Shown here one piece after another: positions 24,700 to 33,293 of a stretch of DNA of 64,000 nucleotides. Within the stretch, counting starts at the first letter, position 1. Each line of letters begins with the position of its first letter. The notes under the pieces were generated by a model. That model was not told where the DNA came from, made no database searches, and saw only the letters and a program-made list of their open reading frames with translations. Made by a program: the position numbers and the translations under genes. The stretch lies in assembly GCF_017488845.2 (NCBI RefSeq), contig NZ_CP083374.1, forward strand, positions 405,501 through 469,500, written 5' to 3'. The DNA is from Ensifer canadensis (GTDB lineage: Bacteria > Pseudomonadota > Alphaproteobacteria > Rhizobiales > Rhizobiaceae).

Positions 24700-25629
24700 T
24701 CACATAACCGCTGTGATCGATCCGATGTCGCAGCCCATCCTACCCGCCTTGGCCGCGCTCATCCATTCTCGAACCTCCAGAACAGCGGCCGGGTGGCGCG
24801 GCTTGCGAGGCGAGACCAGATAGAAGTCCGCTCCAACGCGCAATTCTGGCGTGAACGGGCGGACAAGACGACGGGAACCCAGATCGTCCGTCACGAAGAA
24901 CAGGCTGGCGAGAGCGAGGCCCTGCCCGGCCGCCGCTGCCTCGATCGCGAGCGAGGTTTGGTTGAACCGGATGTTCTTGCCCGAGGTGGCGACCCCTGCG
25001 GGAAAGGCAAGATCCAGAAACTGGGGCCAGAAATCATGGGCATCATGTAGCAACGCATAATGCCTGAGATTTTCGGGCTGTGTTGGCGGTCCCAGCTTCT
25101 CGATCAATAGAGGGCTTGCGACAGCAACGATCACGTTTTCGTACAGGAGGTCGGCGATCAGACCCGGTCCGAAGGGCGGACGCCCGTAGCGCACCGCTAA
25201 GTCCACGGCGTCGGTTTGGAAATTGGAGATCCGGTCGGTCGCCAGAATGCGCAGGCCGATGTCGGGATGCATCTCCGTGAAGTCCGGCAACCGTGGGATC
25301 AGCCAGCGCGATGCGAAAGTGGGCGTCACGCTGATGGTCAGATGGCGTGGTTCGGGTTTCAGGGCTTCCGTCGCATCGGAAATCAGTTCGAAGGCGCGGC
25401 TGATATTGCCCACATAGCTGCGCCCAACGTCGGTGAGCGCAAGCGTCCGCGTATGGCGCTCGAACAGCTTCAGGCCGAGGGAGGTTTCCAAACCGCGCAC
25501 CTGCTGCGCGACTGCACCCTGCGTCACTCCCAACTCTTCAGCGGCGAGGCGGAAGTTCAGATGTCGCGATGCGGCCTCGAAGGCACGCAATGCGTTCAGC
25601 GGCGGAAGTCGCCGATTACCGTCAGCCAT
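24700..25629 (-). CDS. LysR-family regulator, GcvA-like
   Basis: A 309-aa LysR protein of the GcvA/AmpR group: LPPLNALRAFEAASRHLNFR then LAAEELGVTQGAVAQQVRGL as the helix-turn-helix (about 9-48), and the GcvA-like effector start LTISVTPTFASRWLIPRLPD. It is divergent from the SDR gene at 25737 across about 107 bases, which is its likely target. Confidence 0.93.
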   Translation of the reverse strand: MADGNRRLPPLNALRAFEAASRHLNFRLAAEELGVTQGAVAQQVRGLETSLGLKLFERHTRTLALTDVGRSYVGNISRAFELISDATEALKPEPRHLTISVTPTFASRWLIPRLPDFTEMHPDIGLRILATDRISNFQTDAVDLAVRYGRPPFGPGLIADLLYENVIVAVASPLLIEKLGPPTQPENLRHYALLHDAHDFWPQFLDLAFPAGVATSGKNIRFNQTSLAIEAAAAGQGLALASLFFVTDDLGSRRLVRPFTPELRVGADFYLVSPRKPRHPAAVLEVREWMSAAKAGRMGCDIGSITAVM

Positions 25630-25736
25630 GCGATAGTTTTTCTACTGGATGATAAGTGTTGTTCTGGTTCGTGAGCCTAGACGAAAGATGCTATCACTGT
25701 GGTCAATTAACGCAAATCCCGATGAAGGAAACGAAT

Positions 25737-26441
25737 ATGTCAGCAGAAAAAGTGGCGATCGTCGTGGCGGGTGGTTCTGGTATGGGTGCGGCCTCGGCCC
25801 GGCGTCTGGCCGCTGACGGGTTCAAGGTGGCCATCCTGTCGTCCTCGGGCAAGGGAGAGGCGCTGGCGCAGGAACTCGGCGGATTTGGCCTCACCGGATC
25901 GAACCAATCCAACGATGACCTGAAGCGCCTGGTGAATGGTACGGTGGACCGTTGGGGCCGGATCGACGTGCTGGTGAACAGCGCCGGGCATGGGCCGAGG
26001 AAGCCGATCCTTGAGATTACGGATGAGGACTGGCACACCGGAATCGACGTCTACTTCCTGAATGCCGTGCGACCGACACGGCTGGTAACGCCCATAATGC
26101 AAGGCCAGAAATCCGGCTCGATCATAAACATCTCCACCGCGTGGGCATTCGAACCAAGCGCCATGTTTCCGACCTCGGCGGTGGCGCGCGCGGGTCTTGC
26201 ATCCTTCACGAAGGTGTTTGCCGACACCTATGCGGCCGAGAATATCCGCATGAACAATATCCTGCCCGGCTGGATCGACAGCCTTCCGGCCACCGAGGAA
26301 CGGCGCGAGGGCGTGCCTATGAAAAGGTATGGCACCAGCGACGAAATCGCCGCAACGGTGGCATTTCTTGCCTCCGATGGTGCGGCCTACATCACGGGCC
26401 AGAACATTCGTGTTGACGGCGGCATCACGCGCTCCGTGTGA
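25737..26441 (+). CDS. Atypical short-chain dehydrogenase-like protein (catalytic Tyr and Lys replaced)
   Basis: A 234-aa SDR-fold protein from the ATG at 25737, which has GAAGGAA upstream. The fold is clear: VAGGSGMGAASARRLAADGF at the cofactor site, DVLVNSAGHGPRKPI, and the C-terminal AYITGQNIRVDGGITRSV. The active site is odd. Aligning RAGLASFTK with the usual KAGLxSLTK puts Ser where the catalytic Tyr should be and Arg in place of Lys (SAVAR instead of YxxxK). It may be a binding protein or use another chemistry. Divergent from a GcvA-like LysR gene. Confidence 0.85.
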   Translation: MSAEKVAIVVAGGSGMGAASARRLAADGFKVAILSSSGKGEALAQELGGFGLTGSNQSNDDLKRLVNGTVDRWGRIDVLVNSAGHGPRKPILEITDEDWHTGIDVYFLNAVRPTRLVTPIMQGQKSGSIINISTAWAFEPSAMFPTSAVARAGLASFTKVFADTYAAENIRMNNILPGWIDSLPATEERREGVPMKRYGTSDEIAATVAFLASDGAAYITGQNIRVDGGITRSV

Positions 26442-26792
26442 TCGCTGCTGTCGGATCGTCATGTGAGAAGGTTGGGGTCAACGATTGTTGGGTGGGATCC
26501 AGATTTCCTCCATCCAGGCCTGAGAGACCGGCATCTTACCGGCCCGGTCTACGGGCCTGTACAACCTCAATGGCCGGCTCAGTCTGCGTGCCCTGCGGGC
26601 TCACTCATTGGGGCGCTACCCTTCTGGGCACCCCGCCCCTGTTCCTTGCCATTGATGGCTGAGACATGCCATTAAGCTCTGACCCGCAAAACGGCCGCGA
26701 AGGACCGCTTTGCAGCGCAAGCGCAAGGCGCAGCAAGCGGCACGCTCCGGCTGCTTCTCCGTGAGGCAGGCCGACACATTTCAGGAGAACTC
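26442..26792 (+). other. Intergenic region with stem-loops
   Basis: About 350 bases between the SDR-like and VOC genes. CAGGCC (26515-26520) and AGACCGG (26525-26531) pair with CCGGTCT (26544-26550) and GGCCTG (26554-26559), giving a long imperfect hairpin about 75 bases past the SDR stop; a probable transcript end without a T-run. A second GC-rich inverted repeat (GGGGCG with CGCCCC) follows near 26610-26640. No gene seen. Confidence 0.45.
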
Positions 26793-27167
26793 ATGTTTGA
26801 CCACGTCAAATTCGGAGTGAGCGACTATGCAGCGAGCAAAGCGTTCTTCCTGAGCGCACTCGAGCCGCTCGGTGTAGCTGTCGTCGCGGAGGGACCGCCG
26901 ACATACGGTGTCGAGCTTAGCCCAAAGGGTAAGGCTTCACTGTGCCTGTACCAAACCGAGGAGAAGCCGGCGCATCTTCATTTGGCGTTCACGGCCGACA
27001 ATCGCCAGCAAGTCGAAGCTTTCTATCGCGCGGCTCTGCAGGCCGGTGGCAAAGACAACGGTGCGCCCGGTCTGCGCCCGCACTACCACGCGAACTACTA
27101 TGCAGCTTTCGTCATTGGCCCCGACGGGCACAATATCGAAGTGGTTTGCCACGAACCGGGGGCCTAA
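26793..27167 (+). CDS. VOC-family (glyoxalase/dioxygenase-fold) protein
   Basis: A 124-aa single VOC module. It starts MFDHVKFGVSDYAASKAFFL, the usual first beta-alpha unit with a metal-position His4, has HLHLAFTADNRQQVEAFYRA in the middle and ends with GPDGHNIEVVCH, the usual second metal Glu. CAGGAGA precedes the ATG. Function could be lyase, isomerase or resistance; not determined by sequence. Confidence 0.88.
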   Translation: MFDHVKFGVSDYAASKAFFLSALEPLGVAVVAEGPPTYGVELSPKGKASLCLYQTEEKPAHLHLAFTADNRQQVEAFYRAALQAGGKDNGAPGLRPHYHANYYAAFVIGPDGHNIEVVCHEPGA

Positions 27168-27302
27168 CCCCTCCATCGCGGCGACGTCCACAAGCGGGCT
27201 TCCCCCACCGGCCGCCACCGCTCATGCCAAGCGTTGACCGTCTGCTTCCAGACCCAAAAACCGAGACCGGATCAACGCCTTGGCTGGGTTCCGCGTCGGA
27301 CA

Positions 27303-28094
27303 TCACGCTCGACAAAGAGCCTCCAGCGCTGCCCGATGGATTTTTTCGTTCGCCGCCATCAGCACCGCATCATATCGGCGCGCGTCCGCTAGTGGTCTGC
27401 CTTCCCAATCCGTCACAATGCCGCCGGCGCCGAGCACGATCGGGATCTGCGGCAAAATATCGTAGTCGAAGACATTGCTTTCGAGGAGGAGATCGATGCC
27501 GCCTAGGGCCAGGAGGCCGGCAGCGTAGCAGTCGTGCGAAAACCGGGTGAAGTGGACCTTTGCGGCCAACACGGCGAATTGGCCGTGGCGCTCGCGGTCG
27601 AACTGTTCCAGAGCAGAGGTGTAGAGAACCGCCTGATCGATAGCCGCTCGATCGCCGGTGCGGATCGGGTCCCCGTTGAGGGTCGCCGGCGTGCCGGACA
27701 GGCCAAGCCAGCGTTCGCCCGTGATCGGCTGATTGATCATGCCGAGTACGGGTTCACCGCGATAAAGAAGGGCGATCTGCGTGCCGAAGGCGAGCGAGCC
27801 GGAGACGAAGGATTTCGTGCCGTCGATGGGATCAAGCACCCAGATCCATTCGGCATCCGTCCGGCAGGCGCCGAACTCCTCGCCCCTGATGCCGTGATCG
27901 GGGAAATGGACCTCGATCAGTTGCCGCATCGCTGCTTCCGCATCGCGGTCGGCGATGGTTACGGGACTGGCATCGGCCTTGGCGTCGATGGCAAGGCGCT
28001 GGCGGAAATACGGGCGGATGACATCGGCGGCAGCGTCCGCCATGGCGTGGGCGAGCGCCAGAAAGGCCGGCGGGCAGGTCTGTGCAGGCGTCAT
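27303..28094 (-). CDS. Inositol-monophosphatase-family phosphatase (HisN-like)
   Basis: A 263-aa Mg-dependent phosphatase. Metal ligands are visible in the GEEFG motif and in WVLDPIDGTKSFVSG (DPxDGT), with the third near VFDYDILPQIPIVLGAGG. GTKSF following the DGT motif is typical of the HisN (histidinol-phosphatase) branch. The ATG at 28094 overlaps the stop of the TIM-barrel gene (ATGA), and it is the last gene of the ABC operon starting at 33070. In this context it probably dephosphorylates an imported or isomerised phospho-compound. No other histidine genes are present. Confidence 0.88.
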   Translation of the reverse strand: MTPAQTCPPAFLALAHAMADAAADVIRPYFRQRLAIDAKADASPVTIADRDAEAAMRQLIEVHFPDHGIRGEEFGACRTDAEWIWVLDPIDGTKSFVSGSLAFGTQIALLYRGEPVLGMINQPITGERWLGLSGTPATLNGDPIRTGDRAAIDQAVLYTSALEQFDRERHGQFAVLAAKVHFTRFSHDCYAAGLLALGGIDLLLESNVFDYDILPQIPIVLGAGGIVTDWEGRPLADARRYDAVLMAANEKIHRAALEALCRA

Positions 28095-29122
28095 GCTTGG
28101 TTCCTTTCGGCTTCGGTCGCGATCTCGCGCAACAGGGTTCTGACGGTCTCGACCTGTCTTTGGGCGGCGGCGGCCTCCTGCCGCAGACGCGCCGTCAGGT
28201 TGCCTGGCCCGATATCGGTGAAGCTCGCCGGGCGGGCGGCAATGAACGGGTCCGGCTCATCCGAAGGCAACCGCAGGGCGGGCGCGAAATACCCTTCTTC
28301 CTCCTCCAGCCCGAAGGCCAGAACCTGCGGTCGGTCTTCGCCCAGAAGCAGCAATTCCACAAACATCGCCGCCATCGGCAGATGCCCTTCGCCGGACAGG
28401 CAGGCAAGATGAGCCCAGCCGCCACGATCCGGTTGGACGAGGCAATCCTTCACATGCACTTCGGCAATGTAGGGCGCCTGCAGCGCCAGCGCCGGCAGCG
28501 GCAATTCGTAGGCGTTGATCATGTTGCCGAAATCGAACAGCAGGCCGAGGCGCGGGTTGTCGACGGCCCGCAGGATACGGATCAGCTCCCCGGATGTCAG
28601 GTCCTCGTGCTGTTCGAGCGTGTAGCGCAGCCGTGCCTGCGGATCGAAGTCGACAAGGCGCCGCAGGTCTGCGATCGTCCACTCGACGATCTCCGAAATG
28701 CGACCCTCGTAACGCGGATAGCAGCGCAGCGAGGTGGCGCCGGCGGCAAGCGCGATGCGCACGGCATCCGAAAGCCCGGCCGCTTCCGTCGTGCTGGTCT
28801 CGACATGCAGTTCCAGCCCGTGGCGCCCGACAGCCCCCGCAAAGGCTTGCAGAGCCGCGTCCGGCATCCGGCTCAGGCTTGCCTCTTCGCCGTCCTCAAT
28901 ATGGATCTTGATGCCGCAAAGCTGCTGCGCATGGGCGAATTCGATGAGATGCAGCGGCGTCATGCCGCCGAAGCGCATGTTGAGATGAAAGGCATAGGCA
29001 TGCGCAAACAGCGGGGCGCTCCTCGCCCGCGCGGCAAGTCGGCCGCGGCTTTCAGCGGCAAGGGCTGCAATTCTCGCCCGCCAGTCCGGGCGCGGCATGG
29101 CGTTCCATGGCATATCCGTCAC
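28091..29122 (-). CDS. Sugar phosphate isomerase/epimerase-like TIM-barrel protein
   Basis: A 343-aa xylose-isomerase-like TIM barrel. Metal-binding positions are visible: TLEQHEDLTSGELIRIL (Glu), LLFDFGNMINAYE (Asp) and AEVHVKDCLV (His). The N-terminal 35 residues are an extra Arg/Ala-rich helix. The GTG at 29122 has GGAGGAA about ten bases upstream; ATG 29113 is the alternative. It is translationally coupled to the phosphatase and follows the ABC ATPase gene, so it should act on the compound the transporter brings in. Confidence 0.87.
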   Translation of the reverse strand: MTDMPWNAMPRPDWRARIAALAAESRGRLAARARSAPLFAHAYAFHLNMRFGGMTPLHLIEFAHAQQLCGIKIHIEDGEEASLSRMPDAALQAFAGAVGRHGLELHVETSTTEAAGLSDAVRIALAAGATSLRCYPRYEGRISEIVEWTIADLRRLVDFDPQARLRYTLEQHEDLTSGELIRILRAVDNPRLGLLFDFGNMINAYELPLPALALQAPYIAEVHVKDCLVQPDRGGWAHLACLSGEGHLPMAAMFVELLLLGEDRPQVLAFGLEEEEGYFAPALRLPSDEPDPFIAARPASFTDIGPGNLTARLRQEAAAAQRQVETVRTLLREIATEAERNQA

Positions 29123-29176
29123 GGTGCCGGTTCCTCCGCAAGATAATCGTGTTGGTTGAAGGGCGATCCGCCGTCG

Positions 29177-30235
29177 TCAGGCGGCCAGCACCAGCAGGTC
29201 GCGATCCGAAACGCTGACCTCGACTGGCGCGCCGATCGCCGGCGGCGGCCTGTCGGGCTGGTTGAACGTATCGAGCGAGAGGAGCTGGCCGGCAACCGCG
29301 ACGCGGACGCGGATCACCGAACCGAGGAAATGCACCTCGGCGATATGGCCGGAGAGAACGACATTGCCGTCCTCCTTGCGCCCCAACGCCACCGTTTCCG
29401 GCCTGAGCGCCAGGCTGATGCGGTCGCCGGAACGCCCCGCCAGCGTCCGGTTCAGCGCCACCGGCACGTCGCCCAGCCGGATCCGGCCGGCAGCGGCGTC
29501 CGTGAGCTCGGCGTCGATGAGGTTCAGCGTGCCGACGAACTCGGCTACGAAGCGCGTTGTCGGCCGGTTGTAGATCTCGAACGGGGTTCCGACCTGGTCG
29601 GCCACGCCCTGATGCATGACCACGACGCGATCCGACATGGAGAGCGCCTCTTCCTGGTCGTGCGTGACGAAGATGGTGGTGATGCCGAGGTCGCGCTGGA
29701 TGCGGCGGATCTCTTCGCGCAAGCTGACGCGGATTTTCGCGTCGAGCGCCGAGAGCGGCTCGTCGAGAAGCAACACCTGCGGGCGCACGGCAAGCGCGCG
29801 GCCCAGCGCCACGCGCTGCTGCTGGCCGCCGGACAGCTGGAAGGGATAGCGGCCGCCCAGCTGCGGCAGGCCAATCAGCTCAAGCATCTCGGCGACCCGG
29901 GTGCGGATCGCGGCCTTGCCCTCGCCCGCCACCTTGAGGCCGAAGCCGATATTGTCGGCCACCGTCAGGTTGGGGAACAACGCGTAGGCCTGGAACACCA
30001 TGCCGATGTTGCGCCGGTTGGCGGCAATGCGCGTCACGTCCCGCCCGTCGATGCGGATCGAACCGGAAGTCGGCGTTTCGAACCCCCCCACCATGCGCAG
30101 CACCGTGGTCTTGCCGCAGCCGGAAGGACCGAGGAAGGAGACGAACTCGCCTTTTTCGATGCCAAGATTGAAATCCTTGACGACGCGCGCCGCGCCGAAG
30201 GATTTTTCCAGATGATGAATGTCGAGAAAGGCCAT
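29177..30235 (-). CDS. ABC transporter ATPase, PotA/FbpC type
   Basis: A 352-aa ATPase from the ATG at 30235. Walker A is [18 protein letters not shown] (about 33-50), the signature is QLSGGQQQRVALGRAL, Walker B is VLLLDEPLSALD, and the C-terminal 110 residues form the TOBE regulatory domain typical of PotA and FbpC. Frame open upstream lies inside the permease gene and is ignored. Powers the two permeases encoded just upstream. Confidence 0.94.
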   Translation of the reverse strand: MAFLDIHHLEKSFGAARVVKDFNLGIEKGEFVSFLGPSGCGKTTVLRMVGGFETPTSGSIRIDGRDVTRIAANRRNIGMVFQAYALFPNLTVADNIGFGLKVAGEGKAAIRTRVAEMLELIGLPQLGGRYPFQLSGGQQQRVALGRALAVRPQVLLLDEPLSALDAKIRVSLREEIRRIQRDLGITTIFVTHDQEEALSMSDRVVVMHQGVADQVGTPFEIYNRPTTRFVAEFVGTLNLIDAELTDAAAGRIRLGDVPVALNRTLAGRSGDRISLALRPETVALGRKEDGNVVLSGHIAEVHFLGSVIRVRVAVAGQLLSLDTFNQPDRPPPAIGAPVEVSVSDRDLLVLAA

Positions 30236-30237
30236 GG

Positions 30238-31026
30238 TCAGCGCCTCGCGGTGGAGAATTTGGAAAAGCGGGTGAAAAGCTGCATCAATCCCATGCAGGC
30301 CCAGGTGATGGCGAAGGCGACCACGGCGAGTGCCGAGGGCTCGTATGCCCGGTTGCCGCCCATCCAGACCATGTAGGGACCGAAGGAATTGACGTTGAGG
30401 AGTGCTGCGAAGACGTATTCGCCGATGACGATGGCGAAGGTCAGGAACGCCCCCGACATGACCGAGACGAAGACGTTCGGCAGGATGACGGCAGCGAGGA
30501 TGCGCGCCCAGCCTGCCCCGAGGCTTTGCGCCGCCTCGGTGAGGCTCGCGATGTCGATGGTGCGAAGACCGGTGTCCACCGAGCGGTACATATAGGGCAG
30601 CGACAGCGTCGCGTAGCCGAACAGCAGCAGGATGTTCGTGCCCCACCAGCTTCCGGTCAGCGGCAGGATCGAGGAGGTGTTGTAGATGCGGATATAGCCG
30701 AAGACGATGACGATCGGCGGAATGACCAGCGGCAGCAGCGTGATGAATTCCACGACCGGGCGCAGGCCCGGTAGGCGCAGCCTGACGAAATAGGCCGTCG
30801 GCACGACGATCAGGATGCCGAGCACGATGGTCAGGAGCGCCAGTACGACCGAATAGCCGAAGGTCTGCTGGAACTGCGGATCGGCCAGCACGACACGGTA
30901 GGCCTCGAAACTGTATTCGCCGCGCGTCATGCGCATCGAGAAATCGAACATGCCGAGCAGCGGCAGCAGGAAATAGAGCCCGCCGAGAGCAACGGCGAGC
31001 CAGGACCAGAGGCGTTTTCCCGTCAT
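30238..31026 (-). CDS. ABC transporter permease, PotC/FbpB-type half
   Basis: A 262-aa inner-membrane permease with about six segments, starting MTGKRLWSWLAVALGGLYFL. The coupling loop is EAAQSLGAGWARILAAVILP. Its ATG overlaps the stop of the first permease (ATGA at 31026-31023), showing coupling. Pairs with the 294-aa permease. Confidence 0.92.
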   Translation of the reverse strand: MTGKRLWSWLAVALGGLYFLLPLLGMFDFSMRMTRGEYSFEAYRVVLADPQFQQTFGYSVVLALLTIVLGILIVVPTAYFVRLRLPGLRPVVEFITLLPLVIPPIVIVFGYIRIYNTSSILPLTGSWWGTNILLLFGYATLSLPYMYRSVDTGLRTIDIASLTEAAQSLGAGWARILAAVILPNVFVSVMSGAFLTFAIVIGEYVFAALLNVNSFGPYMVWMGGNRAYEPSALAVVAFAITWACMGLMQLFTRFSKFSTARR

Positions 31027-31907
31027 TTTACCCACCGTTCGGCGCGCATGCGCAGGAGGATGTAGATGCCGTTGGCGATGCCGGTCAAAACGATCATGGC
31101 AAAGGCGATGGCATAACCGAGGTGCGGATCGTTGAGCACGTCGCCGCGGATCTGAGCGAAGAGCACGATGGGCGCGATGGAGAGCGACGAGCCGGTGAGC
31201 GCGATGGCGGTTGCAACGGCGCCGAAGGCATTGGCGAAGAGCAGGGCCAGCGTGCCGAGCAGCGACGGCCAGAGCACCGGCAGCGCCACCAGGCGCCAAT
31301 ACTGGAAGCCGCTCGCTCCGAGGCTTTCGGCCGCCTCGCGCCATTCGCGCCGCAACCCGTCCAGCGCCGGCGTGATGATCAGCACCATCAGCGGGATCTG
31401 GAAATAGAGATAAGTGAGTGCCAGGCCGAGGAACGAGACGATGTTGAAGCCGGAGCCGTAGAGGTTGATGCCGAACCAGTTGCGCAGCAGCATCGTCACG
31501 AAACCGAGGCGACCGAGTGTGGCGATGAAGGCAAAGGCGAGCGGCACGCCGGCGAAATTCGAGGCGACGCCGGAAAAGGTGAGTATCCCGTTGCGCAGTG
31601 GGCGCGGCAGGTCGCCGAGCGAGATGGCGGCGGCTATGAGGAAACCGATCACGCAGCCGAGCACCGCCGTCAGCAGGCTGAGTTCGATGGAGATCCAGAA
31701 GGCTCCCCGGATCGACGGCGAGAAGAGCTTGCCGATGTTTTCCAGCGTTGCCTGCCCGTCCGTGTTGCGGAACGCGCCGACGACGATGTTGAACGTCGGC
31801 AGGATCAGGAAAAGCAGAGCGAAGATGAAGAAGGGGGCAACCCCGAACCAATTGCGAACCTGCCGCGGCCTGAGGGCGGCCGGCAGGGATGCGGCGCTTG
31901 TCGTCAT
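31023..31907 (-). CDS. ABC transporter permease, PotB-type half
   Basis: A 294-aa permease with about six membrane segments (WFGVAPFFIFALLFLILPTF first) and the coupling loop EAAESLGASGFQYWRLVALP. It lies 44 bases after the substrate-binding protein gene in the same direction and overlaps the next permease by four bases. Confidence 0.92.
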   Translation of the reverse strand: MTTSAASLPAALRPRQVRNWFGVAPFFIFALLFLILPTFNIVVGAFRNTDGQATLENIGKLFSPSIRGAFWISIELSLLTAVLGCVIGFLIAAAISLGDLPRPLRNGILTFSGVASNFAGVPLAFAFIATLGRLGFVTMLLRNWFGINLYGSGFNIVSFLGLALTYLYFQIPLMVLIITPALDGLRREWREAAESLGASGFQYWRLVALPVLWPSLLGTLALLFANAFGAVATAIALTGSSLSIAPIVLFAQIRGDVLNDPHLGYAIAFAMIVLTGIANGIYILLRMRAERWVK

Positions 31908-31951
31908 CGGATTTTTCCCTGAGGGTGGAGCCTCTGTAGCAAACGCGAACC

Positions 31952-33070
31952 CTATTTCACGTTGGCGCCGACGACCTTGTCCCAGCCTTCGACGATGGCG
32001 GTCTTGTTGGCGGAGAGCTCCTCGACGCTCGGGAAGATGGCCTTCTCATAGGCTTCCGCCGGCGGCAGCTTGTCCAGAAGCGCCTGGGGGAACTTGCCGG
32101 CCTTCAGCATGGCGTTGAAGCGCGCCGGGTGGCAGTAGCCCTTCAGCCAGCCGATCTGGCCCTCGTCGGAATAGAGATACTCCATCCAGAGCTTGGCGGC
32201 GTTGGGGTGCGGCGCATAGGCCGAGATCGCCTGCACATAGACACCGGCCACCACGCCGCTTGCCGGAACGACCACATCCATTGGCGGGTTGCCCTTCAGG
32301 CCGTCGCGCCAGGCGAGCAGGTTGTAGTCCCAGGCCGCGACGATCGGGGTCTGGCCTTGCGCGATGGTGCCGGCCTTTCCGAGTACCGGCACGAAGTTGC
32401 CAGCCTTGTTCAGCTCCGCGAAGAGTTCCAGCCCCTTGGCGCCGGAATCGGCACCGGGCTTGGCACCGCGCGAAACGCCCGCCGACATCAGCGCGAGGAT
32501 CGCCTGCGCCGAGGAGCGCGGATCGCCCGTCAGCGCCACGGCGCCGGAGTATTCGGACTTGGCGAGATCCGACCAGTCGGCCGGCGCAGTTGCAAGCAGG
32601 TCCTTGTTCACGCCGAAGGCCATGACGCCGTAGTAGTCGCCGTACCAATAGCCCTTTTCGTCCTTGATGTTGGCCGGGATCTCGTCCCAGGTCGCCACCA
32701 TGTAGGGCTGAAGCAGGCCCTCTGCAGCGGCGGCCGGCGCGAAGGCGAGGCCGAGGTCGACGACATCGGGCGCCTGCGAACCGGTATTGCCCTTGTTGGC
32801 CCGGATCGCTTCCAACTCATCGGCTGTGCCGGCGTCGGGGTTCAGCTCGTTGACGGTGATGCCCGGATACTTGGCTTTGAAGCCGGTAATGACTTCGCCG
32901 TAATTGCACCAGTCATGTGGCAGCGCGATCACCGTCAGCATGCCTTCCTTGGTGGCGGCATCCACGAGGTCCTGCGGGGCTTCCGCACGGGCAAGCCCCG
33001 GTAGCGCGACCGCAAGGGCAAGCGTGGAGACGAACGCGCGGCTCGCGGCGCGGGATACGTAGCGTTTCAT
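31952..33070 (-). CDS. ABC transporter substrate-binding protein, SBP_bac_6 type (Fe3+/phosphosugar/polyamine group)
   Basis: A 372-aa periplasmic receptor. The ATG at 33070 follows AGGAGGACTCC. Signal peptide: basic start, then AFVSTLALAVALPGLARAEA with cleavage after ARA. The mature start DAATKEGMLTVIALPHDWCN and the region YYGVMAFGVNKDLLATAPAD are typical of family 1/6 receptors for Fe(III), spermidine, 2-aminoethylphosphonate or sugar phosphates. There is no obvious Tyr pair for iron. Operon partners (TIM barrel, IMPase-like phosphatase) favour a phosphorylated organic ligand, as in AfuABC; this is inference. Confidence 0.9.
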   Translation of the reverse strand: MKRYVSRAASRAFVSTLALAVALPGLARAEAPQDLVDAATKEGMLTVIALPHDWCNYGEVITGFKAKYPGITVNELNPDAGTADELEAIRANKGNTGSQAPDVVDLGLAFAPAAAAEGLLQPYMVATWDEIPANIKDEKGYWYGDYYGVMAFGVNKDLLATAPADWSDLAKSEYSGAVALTGDPRSSAQAILALMSAGVSRGAKPGADSGAKGLELFAELNKAGNFVPVLGKAGTIAQGQTPIVAAWDYNLLAWRDGLKGNPPMDVVVPASGVVAGVYVQAISAYAPHPNAAKLWMEYLYSDEGQIGWLKGYCHPARFNAMLKAGKFPQALLDKLPPAEAYEKAIFPSVEELSANKTAIVEGWDKVVGANVK

Positions 33071-33293
33071 GGAGTCCTCCTGTTGACCGTCTGTGACGGT
33101 TCGTGGGCGATGGCTGCGTGCTGTCATTGCATCCGGTCGTCGGCGTCGCCGCCCGTCCGGTTCCCCTTGCACCTGTCTGCGTCCTCGGGAGCTGCATCGG
33201 TGCGTTTTTATGTAAGGGCAGGATGTAACAATTGGACAACAATCAAACGTCCATTATGGTGCATTTGACTGTACCAATTTTCGGAGGCACGCC
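33071..33293. promoter_or_regulatory. Divergent control region of ABC operon and MocR gene
   Basis: Holds the MocR promoter candidate: TTGGAC (33232-33237) and TATGGT (33255-33260), 17 bases apart. ATTGGACA (33231-33238) and TGTACCAAT (33270-33278) form an imperfect inverted pair that could be a regulator site. GGAGG at 33283-33287 is the MocR ribosome binding site. Confidence 0.4.

Noticed and set aside
29156..30376. Open frame of 406 codons on the plus strand
   Set aside because: It is antisense to the PotA-like ATPase gene, whose motifs are complete; the plus-strand translation is rich in Arg, Gly and His and shows no domain.
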